Below are positions 19,693-27,490 of a DNA stretch of 64,000 nucleotides, piece by piece; position 1 is the stretch's first letter, and each line of letters opens with the position of its first letter. The stretch is taken from positions 434,001 through 498,000 of the forward strand of contig NZ_JACTAG010000001.1 in assembly GCF_014763045.1 (NCBI RefSeq), read 5' to 3'. The DNA comes from Sulfitobacter aestuariivivens (GTDB taxonomy: Bacteria > Pseudomonadota > Alphaproteobacteria > Rhodobacterales > Rhodobacteraceae). A program made the translations under genes and the position numbers. The notes under the pieces were generated by a model that was given only the letters and a program-made list of their open reading frames with translations, searched no databases and was not told where the DNA came from.

Positions 19693-19906
19693 GAGAGTTG
19701 GCTGATCGGCCGAGAAAACGGCACAATTCTGCACAGGCAACCACAAGAGCGGTCTGCGGCAGATCGTGATGCGACGCAGAGCTTGAGTTTTAAGGCAGTG
19801 CCCAGCGGCAGATGGCCGGGTTGTTGCGGTGCAGCGCATTCGCAAAGGCCGCTTGACGCGCCTGCGCCAAAACAGCAGTTTGCGCGCGATCCAAGGGAGC
19901 TTTTTC

Positions 19907-21199
19907 ATGGCCACGACCACCCGCACAGCGCCATTCGCCCCCTTTGAGTGGATGATCGCCTGGCGTTATCTGCGTGCACGCCGCGCGGAGGGCGGGGTCA
20001 GTGTGATGACGTGGATCAGCCTGATCGGAATAACGCTGGCGGTCTTTGCATTGATCGCCACGCTGGCAGTGCGATCAGGGTTTCGAGCGGAGTTTGTGGA
20101 TACGATCCTGGGGGCGAATGCCCACGTGACGATTTATCAGTTCGGCGAAGTTCAGGCGAGCGGGCGGGTCGACCGCTCGATCTCCGAGTACGAGGCCATG
20201 GCAGCTTCTGTTGCGCAGGTGCCGGGTGTGACGCGTGTTGCGCCGCTTGTTCGGGGGCAGGTCATGGCGAACAAGTCTCAGGCGAACGCAGGGGTGGAAA
20301 TCTATGGGATCACGCTGGAAAACCTCAAGACGATCCCCCGCGTTGCCGGATCGGATCAGGCACTGGGTGAGATTGATCGGTTCGAAGAGGGGATTGCCGT
20401 GGGCATCGGTGTGGCGCGCACATTGGGCGTCAGCGTCGGCGATACCATCAAGCTGATCTCCCCCAATGGGGTGCGTACCGCCCTTGGCACAAGCCCGAGG
20501 GTCAAAGCCTATGAGATCGTCTATGTCTTTGCTGCCGGGCGGTATGACATTGATCGGACGCGCATCTACATGCCATTCTTGGAAGCGCAATCCTTCTTTA
20601 ATCGTGACGGGATAGCGGATGAACTTGAGGTCATGGTCGAAGAACCCGAAAGGGTTGATGACATGGCGCCTGATCTTTTGCAGGCGGCAGGTGAACGGGG
20701 GCAGGTCTGGACGTGGCGAGATGCGTCGGGATCGTTTCTCAATGCGCTGGACATCGAGGATCGCGTGATGTTCGTGATCCTCAGTGTGCTGGTTCTGATT
20801 GCAGCGATGAACATCGTGTCGGGCCTGATCATGCTGGTCAAAAACAAGGGCCGCGATATAGGCATCCTACGCACAATGGGCCTGTCGGAAGGGTCCGTTC
20901 TGCGCGTGTTCTTCATCTGCGGTGCTTTCACGGGCATCATCGGGACGGTGTTGGGTGTGATCCTTGGCTGTTTCTTTGCGATTTACGTCGACCAGATCTT
21001 TGGTTTTGTGAATTACCTCTCTGGGGGAACAGCCTGGGATGCTTCGATTCGCGGCATATACTTTCTGCCGGCCAAACTGCAATTCGCCGACGTGATGTCG
21101 GCGGTGGCGCTTTCGCTCGGGCTCAGTTTTGTCGTCACGATCTTCCCGGCACGGCGAGCCGCCCGAATGAACCCGGTGGAGGCGCTGCGCTATGAGTAA
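19907..21199 (+). CDS. lolC: Lipoprotein-releasing system permease (LolC/LolE family)
   Basis: A 430-residue inner-membrane permease of the MacB/LolCE type. One N-terminal transmembrane helix (about residues 38-60, VMTWISLIGITLAVFALIA) precedes a large periplasmic MacB-like domain. Three C-terminal helices follow (from FVILSVLVLIAAMNIVSGLIML onward), ending in the usual [16 protein letters not shown]. Known LolCDE extracts lipoproteins from the inner membrane for LolA. A single fused LolC/E-type gene is common in Alphaproteobacteria. AAGGGAG lies seven bases before the ATG at 19907. The stop overlaps the lolD start by eight bases. Confidence 0.93.
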   Translation: MATTTRTAPFAPFEWMIAWRYLRARRAEGGVSVMTWISLIGITLAVFALIATLAVRSGFRAEFVDTILGANAHVTIYQFGEVQASGRVDRSISEYEAMAASVAQVPGVTRVAPLVRGQVMANKSQANAGVEIYGITLENLKTIPRVAGSDQALGEIDRFEEGIAVGIGVARTLGVSVGDTIKLISPNGVRTALGTSPRVKAYEIVYVFAAGRYDIDRTRIYMPFLEAQSFFNRDGIADELEVMVEEPERVDDMAPDLLQAAGERGQVWTWRDASGSFLNALDIEDRVMFVILSVLVLIAAMNIVSGLIMLVKNKGRDIGILRTMGLSEGSVLRVFFICGAFTGIIGTVLGVILGCFFAIYVDQIFGFVNYLSGGTAWDASIRGIYFLPAKLQFADVMSAVALSLGLSFVVTIFPARRAARMNPVEALRYE

Positions 21200-21881
21200 A
21201 CCGGTGCTGCGTCTTGCAGGGATCGCCAAATCCTACAACCACGGCAAACCAAATGAAATCAATGTCTTGCGCGGTGTTGATCTGGAAATTGCCACCGGAG
21301 AAATCGTTGCGCTAGTTGCACCCTCCGGGGCCGGTAAATCGACGTTGCTTCATATCGCAGGGCTGTTGGACACGCCGGATCAAGGCACCGTTCACGTCTC
21401 AGGCGACGACATGACCGGTCAGTCCGATCGCATACGCACGCGGGTTAGGCGGGGAGATGTGGGGTTCATCTATCAGTTTCACCATCTGTTGCCAGAGTTC
21501 ACGGCGTTGGAAAACATCACGCTGCCGCAACTGGCCAACGGAGTGGGCAAAAGCACCGCAGAGGCGCGTGCGCGCGATCTTCTGAGGGAAGTCGGTGTGG
21601 AGGACCGTGCCGGTCATCGTCCCGCCGCACTGTCGGGGGGCGAACAGCAGCGTGTGGCTTTTTGCCGGGCGCTGGCAAACCAACCACAATTGCTGCTGGC
21701 AGATGAACCGACGGGCAATCTTGATCCCGCGACCGCCGATCAGGTCTTTGCGACCTTGATGGGTCTGGTGCGCGGCACCGGGCTGTCGGCGTTGATTGCG
21801 ACGCATAACCTTGAACTGGCTGCGCGGATGGATCGACAAATCAGGCTTGAGGCGGGGCAGTTGGTGCCCATGGTTTCTTAG
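21192..21881 (+). CDS. lolD: Lipoprotein-releasing system ATPase LolD
   Basis: A 229-residue ABC ATPase. Walker A is APSGAGKST (residues 43-51), with Ala in place of the first Gly. The signature is [11 protein letters not shown] (~146) and Walker B is [12 protein letters not shown] (~165). It energises lipoprotein release with the permease encoded immediately upstream, and the two genes overlap by eight bases (ATGAGTAA). The combination is diagnostic for LolD among short ABC ATPases. Confidence 0.95.
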   Translation: MSKPVLRLAGIAKSYNHGKPNEINVLRGVDLEIATGEIVALVAPSGAGKSTLLHIAGLLDTPDQGTVHVSGDDMTGQSDRIRTRVRRGDVGFIYQFHHLLPEFTALENITLPQLANGVGKSTAEARARDLLREVGVEDRAGHRPAALSGGEQQRVAFCRALANQPQLLLADEPTGNLDPATADQVFATLMGLVRGTGLSALIATHNLELAARMDRQIRLEAGQLVPMVS

Positions 21882-21893
21882 AAAGGACACATC

Positions 21894-22874
21894 ATGGTTC
21901 AAGTTTCAGTCCCTGAGATTGAGAAGACGACACGATCTGCGCTGATAACGCATGGTGCGGATGATTTTGTTGCCGCCGAAGTTGCTCGGGCCGTGGCTGT
22001 TGCAGAATCTGTCGGCAATCGCATTTGCGGCCTGTACTACGTGGAAAGCTATTGCCAGCAATTGCGCACAGGCCGGGTGAACGGCACCGTCACGCCATTG
22101 GTCAGTACCCCGCGCCCAGGATTGGTGCAGGTCGATGCGAAATTCGGCTTTGCCCAGCCGGCATTCACCCGTGGCCTGCCCGACGCTTTGGACGCCGCGC
22201 GCGCCTGTGGTGTTGCCACGCTGGCGGTTGCTCATGCGCATACCTGCACGTCCCTGGGGTTCTTCACAGAGCAGATTGCACGCGGCGGAATGGTTGGGAT
22301 CGGGTTCACCAACGCCTCTCCCATTGTGGCGGCACCGGGAGGAAAAACGCGAGTAATCGGCACCAATCCGATCGCCTTTTCAGTGCCGGATGGCCAAGGC
22401 GGCGTTGCCATGCAGTTTGATCAGTCCACCACAACCGTGGCGCTTGGAAAGATCACAATGGCCAAGGCTGCTGGCACGCGCATCCCTGAAGGATGGGCCG
22501 TCGATGCGGACGGCAATCCAACGACCGACCCTGAGGCAGCACTTGGTGGCTCACTTGTGTCCATGGGCGGATACAAGGGCTGGGGTTTTGGGCTGATGGG
22601 TGAAATCCTCGCTGCGGGCATGACAGGCGGTGTGCTTTCACGCGATGTCAAACCGCTCAAGGCCCCCGAAGGACCGCCGCATGATCTGGGACAATACTAC
22701 ATTCTGATCGATCCTTCGGCCTCGCCTGATTTTGGCGAACGGCTTCATGCGCTGGCGGCCGCAGCATCTGTCGACGAAGGCGCGCGAATGCCAGGTCAGG
22801 GCAAGGTGCCGCAGGATGTGGTTGCGGTGGACGATGCTGTGTGGGCAATGCTCAAGCGTTTCGCCGACGGTTGA
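21894..22874 (+). CDS. Ldh-family (malate/lactate/ureidoglycolate) dehydrogenase
   Basis: A 326-residue NAD(P)-dependent oxidoreductase of the Ldh_2 (type 2 malate/L-lactate dehydrogenase) family, which uses a fold unlike classical LDH. Typical segments are VAVAHAHTCTSLGFFTEQIARGG, GFTNASPIVAAPGG, GTNPIAFSVP and YKGWGFGLMGEILA. Substrates in the family include malate, sulfolactate, ureidoglycolate and delta-1-piperideine-2-carboxylate, and no specific choice can be made. It starts 12 bases after lolD with a good ribosome site (AAGGAC), so it may be read from the lol transcript. Confidence 0.88.
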   Translation: MVQVSVPEIEKTTRSALITHGADDFVAAEVARAVAVAESVGNRICGLYYVESYCQQLRTGRVNGTVTPLVSTPRPGLVQVDAKFGFAQPAFTRGLPDALDAARACGVATLAVAHAHTCTSLGFFTEQIARGGMVGIGFTNASPIVAAPGGKTRVIGTNPIAFSVPDGQGGVAMQFDQSTTTVALGKITMAKAAGTRIPEGWAVDADGNPTTDPEAALGGSLVSMGGYKGWGFGLMGEILAAGMTGGVLSRDVKPLKAPEGPPHDLGQYYILIDPSASPDFGERLHALAAAASVDEGARMPGQGKVPQDVVAVDDAVWAMLKRFADG

Positions 22875-22929
22875 TGGGGGTTAATTCCTGGAGGGAGTCC
22901 GAGAAGCAGTATCCGTCCATCCCTATGCT

Positions 22930-23364
22930 TCAGGCAAGTTGGGTCAACCAGACACCTGCTGCCATCACGGCAATGCCTGCTGCGCGGGTCAGTCCAATGG
23001 GCGTGACCTGTGCGCCGAAAAGTCCAAAGTGATCAATGGCGGCAGCCGACATCAACTGTCCCAGCAACACAAAGAACACCGCGTTACCGACCCCGAAATG
23101 AGGTGCAATAAATGTGATTGTCAGCACGTAGAACGCAATCAATACCCCCGCAAGAAACAGATGCTTTGGCACTCCTGCAAGTCGCGCAAACCCCTGGGGT
23201 CCTGCGACAACCGCCACGATCAGACTGCTTAGAAAGGCCACCACGAACAGCACAGTTGCAGCCGCCGCAGGTGATCCGATCCGTACGCCCAACGCGGCGT
23301 TGAGCGCTGCAAGGATCGGAATGCCGACACCCGCCACCAGCATGATCAGCGCGTAATGGGCCAT
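22930..23364 (-). CDS. DMT-superfamily small transporter (DUF606/YdcZ type)
   Basis: A 144-residue, very hydrophobic protein with about five transmembrane helices. It begins MAHYALIMLVAGVGIPILAALNAALG and contains the glycine/alanine-rich pattern of the YdcZ (DUF606) branch of the drug/metabolite transporter superfamily. It is half the length of EamA transporters, so it probably dimerises. The substrate is unknown. It faces the cytochrome gene divergently across a 100-bp region that contains an FNR-like box. Confidence 0.85.
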   Translation of the reverse strand: MAHYALIMLVAGVGIPILAALNAALGVRIGSPAAAATVLFVVAFLSSLIVAVVAGPQGFARLAGVPKHLFLAGVLIAFYVLTITFIAPHFGVGNAVFFVLLGQLMSAAAIDHFGLFGAQVTPIGLTRAAGIAVMAAGVWLTQLA

Positions 23365-23390
23365 TGGACGTCTCCGTTGTGTTGCGGCAC

Positions 23391-23404
23391 TTGATCTGGA
23401 TCAT
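23391..23404 (+). promoter_or_regulatory. FNR/Dnr-like box upstream of cytochrome 1
   Basis: TTGATCTGGATCAT matches TTGAT-N4-ATCAA with one mismatch at the last base. It ends 60 bases before the cytochrome ATG, a distance compatible with a class II activation site at about -41. The same arrangement occurs at 27005. Confidence 0.6.
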
Positions 23405-23464
23405 GGCCGCTGTCATGCAAAGGGGCAAGGCTGCTGCTGACCCGTCAATTTAACGGAGACTTCC

Positions 23465-23875
23465 ATGATCAGACTGATCTTCACCCTTTCTGCCGCATCT
23501 GGTTTGGCAGTTCTTGTGGCGTGCACTGCTCCTTCCATGCCCGAGCCAGAGGAGGGCGCGCTGTTTTTCGTTGATAACTGCCAGTCCTGCCACGGTCCGA
23601 CCGGGAAGGGGGATGGCCCCTTGGCGGCTGACCTGGCCGTCAAACCGCGCGATCTGACCCAGCTTGCCCGTGAGAATGGCGGCGTCTTTCCCACCGCCCG
23701 GGCGCTAAGCTATATTTACGGTGACCCGGGCAACAGCCACCTGTCGCGTGTGATGCCGGAATTCGGCGGCGCGATGGCAGATGATTTGGTGCCGCTGGAA
23801 GTAGACGGTATCGACACCCCAACGCCGCGCGCGTTGGCCGCGTTATTGGCCTATATGGAGGCCATTCAGCGCTAA
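23465..23875 (+). CDS. c-type cytochrome lipoprotein
   Basis: A 136-residue monohaem cytochrome c. The N-terminus is a lipoprotein signal with lipobox LVAC (Cys20), so the protein should be membrane-anchored in the periplasm. The haem motif is CQSCH (residues 39-43), and downstream Met residues could supply the sixth ligand. The segment GVFPTARALSYIYG is shared with the cytochrome at 27075 (GIFPTARVVMRIDG), making them paralogues. AACGGAG precedes the ATG. The FNR-like box upstream suggests induction at low oxygen. The redox partner is unknown. Confidence 0.9.
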   Translation: MIRLIFTLSAASGLAVLVACTAPSMPEPEEGALFFVDNCQSCHGPTGKGDGPLAADLAVKPRDLTQLARENGGVFPTARALSYIYGDPGNSHLSRVMPEFGGAMADDLVPLEVDGIDTPTPRALAALLAYMEAIQR

Positions 23876-24534
23876 ACGCTCATGGCCAGAACACGGCTGA
23901 TCTCAGTCAGACTACGTCCGGACTGGTCCATCCAAGTATTGAATGCATTCTGCGTTGCCCTCAGCGCCTTCTTTGAGGTTGGTGCTTTGTCGATGATGCC
24001 CTCAGCAATGAGCCGCGCTGTCACATCCCGGCTGAGGATGAAGCTGTCGCGCCCCATGAACCGCATGGCGTATTGCCCGGTGGCCGCACCCAGGCGGGAT
24101 CCGTCTGCTTTCAAGCGCTCCAGCAATCCGATGAAGTCGGTAGAGGGCCAGCCACCCAGAACCTCACCCGCGCCGCCTTGTGCACGTAACTCCAACAGGA
24201 ATGCCGCGTTGTCGCGCACGGTGGCGATCTTGGTACCATTGCGCACGATCGCAACATCAGTCAGCAGGCGGTCAAACCATTCATCATCCATGAAGGCGCA
24301 TTTGCCCACGTCGAACCCTTTGAACGCGGTCTCGAAGCCGTCCCACTTGTTTTCGATGACTTTCCAGTTGAATCCGGCCTGAAAGATCGACTTCGTCATC
24401 TGAGCCAGCCATCGGTCTTCGGGCACCTGAGCAAGTGCAGTGGCCGTCAGGGGTGCGGTAAGCATGCTTTCCAACGCTCCCGGTCCGCCCTTACGTTCTG
24501 CCGCTATCGCAAAAATCTCAGAGAAATCCCGCAT
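23872..24534 (-). CDS. DNA-3-methyladenine glycosylase I-like protein (divergent)
   Basis: A 220-residue helix-hairpin-helix glycosylase of the Tag family. The segment FQAGFNWKVIENKWDGFETA aligns with the Tag core QAGLSWxTVLxKRExY, and AIVRNGTKIATVRDNAAFL aligns with its second half. The N- and C-terminal Cys/His residues that bind zinc in E. coli Tag are absent, and the position of the base-contacting Glu38 appears to be Ser, so the substrate may differ. The ATG at 24534 overlaps the previous stop (TGATG). The 3' end overlaps the convergent cytochrome gene by four bases. Confidence 0.85.
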   Translation of the reverse strand: MRDFSEIFAIAAERKGGPGALESMLTAPLTATALAQVPEDRWLAQMTKSIFQAGFNWKVIENKWDGFETAFKGFDVGKCAFMDDEWFDRLLTDVAIVRNGTKIATVRDNAAFLLELRAQGGAGEVLGGWPSTDFIGLLERLKADGSRLGAATGQYAMRFMGRDSFILSRDVTARLIAEGIIDKAPTSKKALRATQNAFNTWMDQSGRSLTEISRVLAMSV

Positions 24535-25211
24535 CAGCCGCAAATGCCTTCAATCTTGACGCCATCCCAAGGCAAAAGCACATCAGACTGGCGCCCCTGT
24601 GTCAGCGGCGCGACTGGCATCACCTGCCCGATAAGGGCATGCAGGCGCTGCGTGCGCGGCGCAGTTGGTGCCAACGCGCGGCAACAGACGAATTCCTCAA
24701 CGATGGATCCCTGTTGCTCATACCCGTAGTCAAAGAAATTGGGCGTGCTGGAGATATCGAACAGATATGGGTCTTCTGTCACAAATTGTTCAGACGCGGC
24801 GCGCAATGGCGAATAGCCCGTGCGCGCGCGGTTTTGCCACTGCCAGACATGGGTCATTTCGTGCGCAAACAGCATGGCGGCGATCAGTCCAACCTTGTCG
24901 GGGTAGTCGGGCAAGTAATCCTCGACGTACCAGTCCTTGTCGAAAAGCACGGCGTTATAGATGGCAATTGCCGCCGGTTTCGTGGTCACGATCGCCTCTT
25001 CGGATGGCGGCAGGATCAGCTCTCGACAGGTTGTGCGGGGACGCGGCTTGCGTCTGAAAGTGACCGCACGGGTCGGTGCTCCATCAATCACCCGCACCCG
25101 GTCCAGATTAAGCGTGTCCCCATGGATCGTGTCCAGAAACGCGCGTTCGTTCACCGTCAGGGGGCGGCCACAAGAGGCCAACAACAAAACCAAGAGCAAC
25201 GCGCGGATCAT
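24534..25211 (-). CDS. Lipoprotein with zincin-like HEMTH motif
   Basis: A 225-residue lipoprotein. MIRALLLVLLLASCG gives a signal with lipobox Cys near residue 14. In the middle, LFAHEMTHVWQWQNR contains HExxH, which with a downstream Glu could bind zinc as in gluzincins or DUF4157-like domains. A YxxQGxIVEEFVC segment after it supplies candidate acidic ligands. Catalysis is not demonstrated. The start at 25211 is the ATG directly before the signal; a longer frame upstream lacks any signal. It is coupled to the Tag-like gene by TGATG. Confidence 0.7.
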   Translation of the reverse strand: MIRALLLVLLLASCGRPLTVNERAFLDTIHGDTLNLDRVRVIDGAPTRAVTFRRKPRPRTTCRELILPPSEEAIVTTKPAAIAIYNAVLFDKDWYVEDYLPDYPDKVGLIAAMLFAHEMTHVWQWQNRARTGYSPLRAASEQFVTEDPYLFDISSTPNFFDYGYEQQGSIVEEFVCCRALAPTAPRTQRLHALIGQVMPVAPLTQGRQSDVLLPWDGVKIEGICG

Positions 25212-25252
25212 TTGCGCATTAGGGGGCGACCATGGCCGAGGCGCAAGCGAAA

Positions 25253-25726
25253 TCAGTTCACTTTCAGGATATGATACATGTCCCGGGTCAGCAGCAGCGA
25301 GCCATCTATCACCTGCCACAAATGCATGTATCGCCCGACGATGCGATCACGCCCTACCATGACAACCGTTTCGCCGATTTCAGTCGCGGCCGTGTCGCTG
25401 TGTGGGCGAATGTCGAAGGTCTTGAACTGCAGTTCCCGAGCGCCCGCTTTAAAGGCGGCCGCGTAGTGCGCCGCAATCGCTTCAGAGCCGAGTATTGCCT
25501 TTTGTCCCGGTGGTAGCAGAATGCCGTCTTTCGCATAAAAGCTGGCGACTGCCTGCGCGTCCTGTGCGTTGTAGGCGGCGACCAACTCGGCCATGCGTGC
25601 GATGATGGGGTTGTCCTCGGCCATGGCAGAGATCGGTAGCTGCAGAAAGCAAAGAAGGGCCAGCAGACGCACAAGCTTTCCTATGGGCCTGAAAAGCGGT
25701 TTGCTGACATGCTTCGCAGTCATCAT
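25253..25726 (-). CDS. NTF2-like (SgcJ/DUF4440-type) exported protein
   Basis: A 157-residue protein. A hydrophobic N-terminal segment (residues ~17-35, LVRLLALLCFLQLPISAMA) acts as a signal peptide or anchor. The rest is one NTF2-like alpha+beta domain: MAELVAAYNAQDAQAVASFYAKDGILLPP, GSEAIAAHYAA, ending YMHLWQVIDGSLLLTRDMYHI. Such domains bind small hydrophobic ligands or act as scaffolds, and the function is unknown. Its start overlaps the stop of the upstream thioesterase gene (ATGATGA), so they are one operon. Confidence 0.82.
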   Translation of the reverse strand: MMTAKHVSKPLFRPIGKLVRLLALLCFLQLPISAMAEDNPIIARMAELVAAYNAQDAQAVASFYAKDGILLPPGQKAILGSEAIAAHYAAAFKAGARELQFKTFDIRPHSDTAATEIGETVVMVGRDRIVGRYMHLWQVIDGSLLLTRDMYHILKVN

Positions 25727-26124
25727 CGCGCAAATGTCGCCGTTGCCAACGCTACGGGTTTTTCCGATGGCTCCGCAATCAATGTGCAGCGTGTGAATAT
25801 CATCGAGCGACCAGCTCGGGTGACCTCGGCTTCGGCCCGGATCGCGTCACCTGTACCGGGGCGCAGGAACTGCGTGTCGAGCGTGACTGTCCCAACCGGC
25901 ATCATCTCGCCTGCGTGACCGCCACAGGCGAGAACCATTGCGGTATCCGCCAAAGCGGTCAGGGCTTGACCTGAAATGATGCCCCCGGTTCGGTTAAGGG
26001 CATCCGTGATCGGCATGCGCAGCGCCGTCTTTTCTGGCGTCACCTCACTGACGCAGATGTCAAGCGCGCGGACCCAAGGGGCGAAATTATCATCAAGAAA
26101 GGTCTGGGCGTCCGCAGGTGTCAT
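25723..26124 (-). CDS. PaaI-type hotdog thioesterase
   Basis: A 133-residue single hotdog-fold protein. The segment LNRTGGIISGQALTALADTAMVLAC corresponds to the PaaI/YdiI catalytic helix, where the usual HGG is replaced by TGG and the Asp of ALADTA is conserved. LDTQFLRPGTGDAIRAEAEV forms the next strands. Family members hydrolyse acyl-CoA thioesters, and the acyl group is not predictable. It is the first gene of the thioesterase/NTF2-like pair. Confidence 0.85.
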   Translation of the reverse strand: MTPADAQTFLDDNFAPWVRALDICVSEVTPEKTALRMPITDALNRTGGIISGQALTALADTAMVLACGGHAGEMMPVGTVTLDTQFLRPGTGDAIRAEAEVTRAGRSMIFTRCTLIAEPSEKPVALATATFAR

Positions 26125-26149
26125 TGCAATTTCTCTTGGTGGATTCCTT

Positions 26150-26179
26150 TACCCTAAGGGCATTGACGCCCTTTGGGTA
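26150..26179. repeat. Imperfect 12-bp inverted repeat upstream of the thioesterase gene
   Basis: TACCCTAAGGGC / GCCCTTTGGGTA, one mismatch and a six-base loop. It lies between the thioesterase start and the small membrane-protein gene on the same strand; it could be an operator or a terminator of the latter. Confidence 0.5.
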
Positions 26180-26281
26180 GGTCGGGATTCACCAGAGATG
26201 AGGTGCTTTAATCGGATAATTATGGCCGTTCGGAATACCGATGGGCATGCACCCTAAGCCGCCCCATTGCGCTTGACCAGA

Positions 26282-26485
26282 CTAGCCCTGCGCGCTTGGC
26301 GGACCAAGGGACAAACTGATCCAGGCGGACCACTCTGTCCAGCTCTCTCCGAATGTCAGACCGACGACGACAGCCGATAGGACAATGGCCGCTAGCACGA
26401 ATGCGGACAAAATCAGAGTTTCAGTGGCGGGAAGGCGGGTAACGTCATCACGGTATGGACCGGTCTGCGAGTGGAAATAATCCAT
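26282..26485 (-). CDS. Small single-helix membrane protein, hypothetical
   Basis: A 67-residue protein opening MDYFHSQTGPYRDDVTRL, with one strong transmembrane helix (ETLILSAFVLAAIVLSAVVVGLTF) and a short Trp-rich tail. GAGAG lies eight bases upstream of the ATG at 26485; a start at 26521 is less likely. No family was recognised. The composition and the clean helix make it a believable gene, but it could still be chance. Confidence 0.5.
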   Translation of the reverse strand: MDYFHSQTGPYRDDVTRLPATETLILSAFVLAAIVLSAVVVGLTFGESWTEWSAWISLSLGPPSAQG

Positions 26486-27004
26486 CTGGGCACTCTCTAA
26501 CAATACAAAACGAAGGTTCAAATGTCAGGAAATTGTGGTGGTTTCATGGCGGTTTTGTGGTGGGATTGGTGCCTTTGCAAGGCGCTCGCATGCCATTTTG
26601 CCGATGGCTGTGGAGGCGTGCTTTTGATCCAAAGGCGGATACCCCTTTACGACAGAGCGGGGTCCAAGTGCCGGCAAGGGCCTTGCAACGTTCTGATACA
26701 GAATAATTTTCCCATAAACGCGCCATACTGTTTCAGGATGATGCCGGGGAGGTTACCATTGGTGACCGGCCGGTCCCTTTTCAATTCACCGCTGCGCCCA
26801 TATCTCTTCCACAGATCGCAGGGGCAAGCAGCTTTTGCGGCACGCACCGCAGCCCAAGGGTTGCCCGGAAAGGAAAAACAATCATCAAAGTCATCCTCCC
26901 TACCGCCGTTGGTTTTAGCGCAATGATGACCGTCTGGGTTTTGACGGCGGCGACATACATGATGTAATCCCGTGATCCCGCGGCGGCCTGCTGTCGGTGC
27001 GGGA
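26486..27004. other. Intergenic region without a convincing gene
   Basis: About 520 bp with no open frame that reads like a protein on either strand. A GCAAGG-G-CCTTGC inverted repeat lies near 26670. A short hydrophobic frame (26881-26967, 28 codons) follows a strong GGAAAGGA site but has only ATC at the expected start position. No tRNA or known small RNA was recognised. Confidence 0.4.
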
Positions 27005-27018
27005 TTGATCCAGATCAG
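27005..27018 (+). promoter_or_regulatory. FNR/Dnr-like box upstream of cytochrome 2
   Basis: TTGATCCAGATCAG matches TTGAT-N4-ATCAA with one mismatch at the last base. It ends 56 bases before the cytochrome ATG, almost the same spacing as the box at 23391. Confidence 0.6.
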
Positions 27019-27074
27019 GGAATGTGCGCAAGGGCTCCGGTATCTTTTGACTGAACAGCCAAAGGAGACGCCGC

Positions 27075-27473
27075 ATGAAGCCTACCCTCATCGCCCTCAC
27101 ATGCCTTTTCGCCTTGACCGGAGCCGCCCACGCCCAAGGCGCGGGTCGGGGGCAGGACCTTTTTGAAACCCACTGTGCCACCTGCCACGGTCTCGAAGGG
27201 ACGGGCAAAGGCCCTATGGCCCCTGTCCTGTTGCTGCAACCAACAAATTTGCGCGAACTTGCCGCGCGCAACGATGGGATCTTTCCTACCGCCCGCGTGG
27301 TTATGCGCATCGACGGGCGTGATCCCTTGGTAAGCCATGGCTCGCCAATGCCGATCTACGGGGATTTCTTCGAAGGTGACGATACACCTTTGAAGGCGGA
27401 GACCGGTCAGCCGATCATGACCAGCCGCGCGATTGTTGATTTGGTGGACTATCTTGAAAGGTTGCAGCAATAG
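27075..27473 (+). CDS. Periplasmic c-type cytochrome
   Basis: A 132-residue monohaem cytochrome c with a Sec signal peptide cleaved after A-H-A (residue ~20). The haem motif is CATCH (residues 34-38). PMPIYGDFF and QPIMTSRAI provide Met candidates for the sixth ligand. It is a soluble paralogue of the lipoprotein cytochrome at 23465, sharing the xIFPTAR block and overall length. AAAGGAG lies upstream of the ATG. Expression under oxygen limitation is inferred from the FNR-like box; the partner is unknown. Confidence 0.9.
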   Translation: MKPTLIALTCLFALTGAAHAQGAGRGQDLFETHCATCHGLEGTGKGPMAPVLLLQPTNLRELAARNDGIFPTARVVMRIDGRDPLVSHGSPMPIYGDFFEGDDTPLKAETGQPIMTSRAIVDLVDYLERLQQ

Positions 27474-27490
27474 AGGCGCCAATCCGGCCC

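Noticed and set aside
26522-26926. 134-codon open frame in the gap before cytochrome 2
   Set aside because: The translation is Cys- and Trp-rich with no protein-like pattern, and no ribosome site.
26881-26967. 28-codon hydrophobic peptide after a strong GGAAAGGA site
   Set aside because: The only start in position is ATC; too short and unsupported to call, though the ribosome site is notable.
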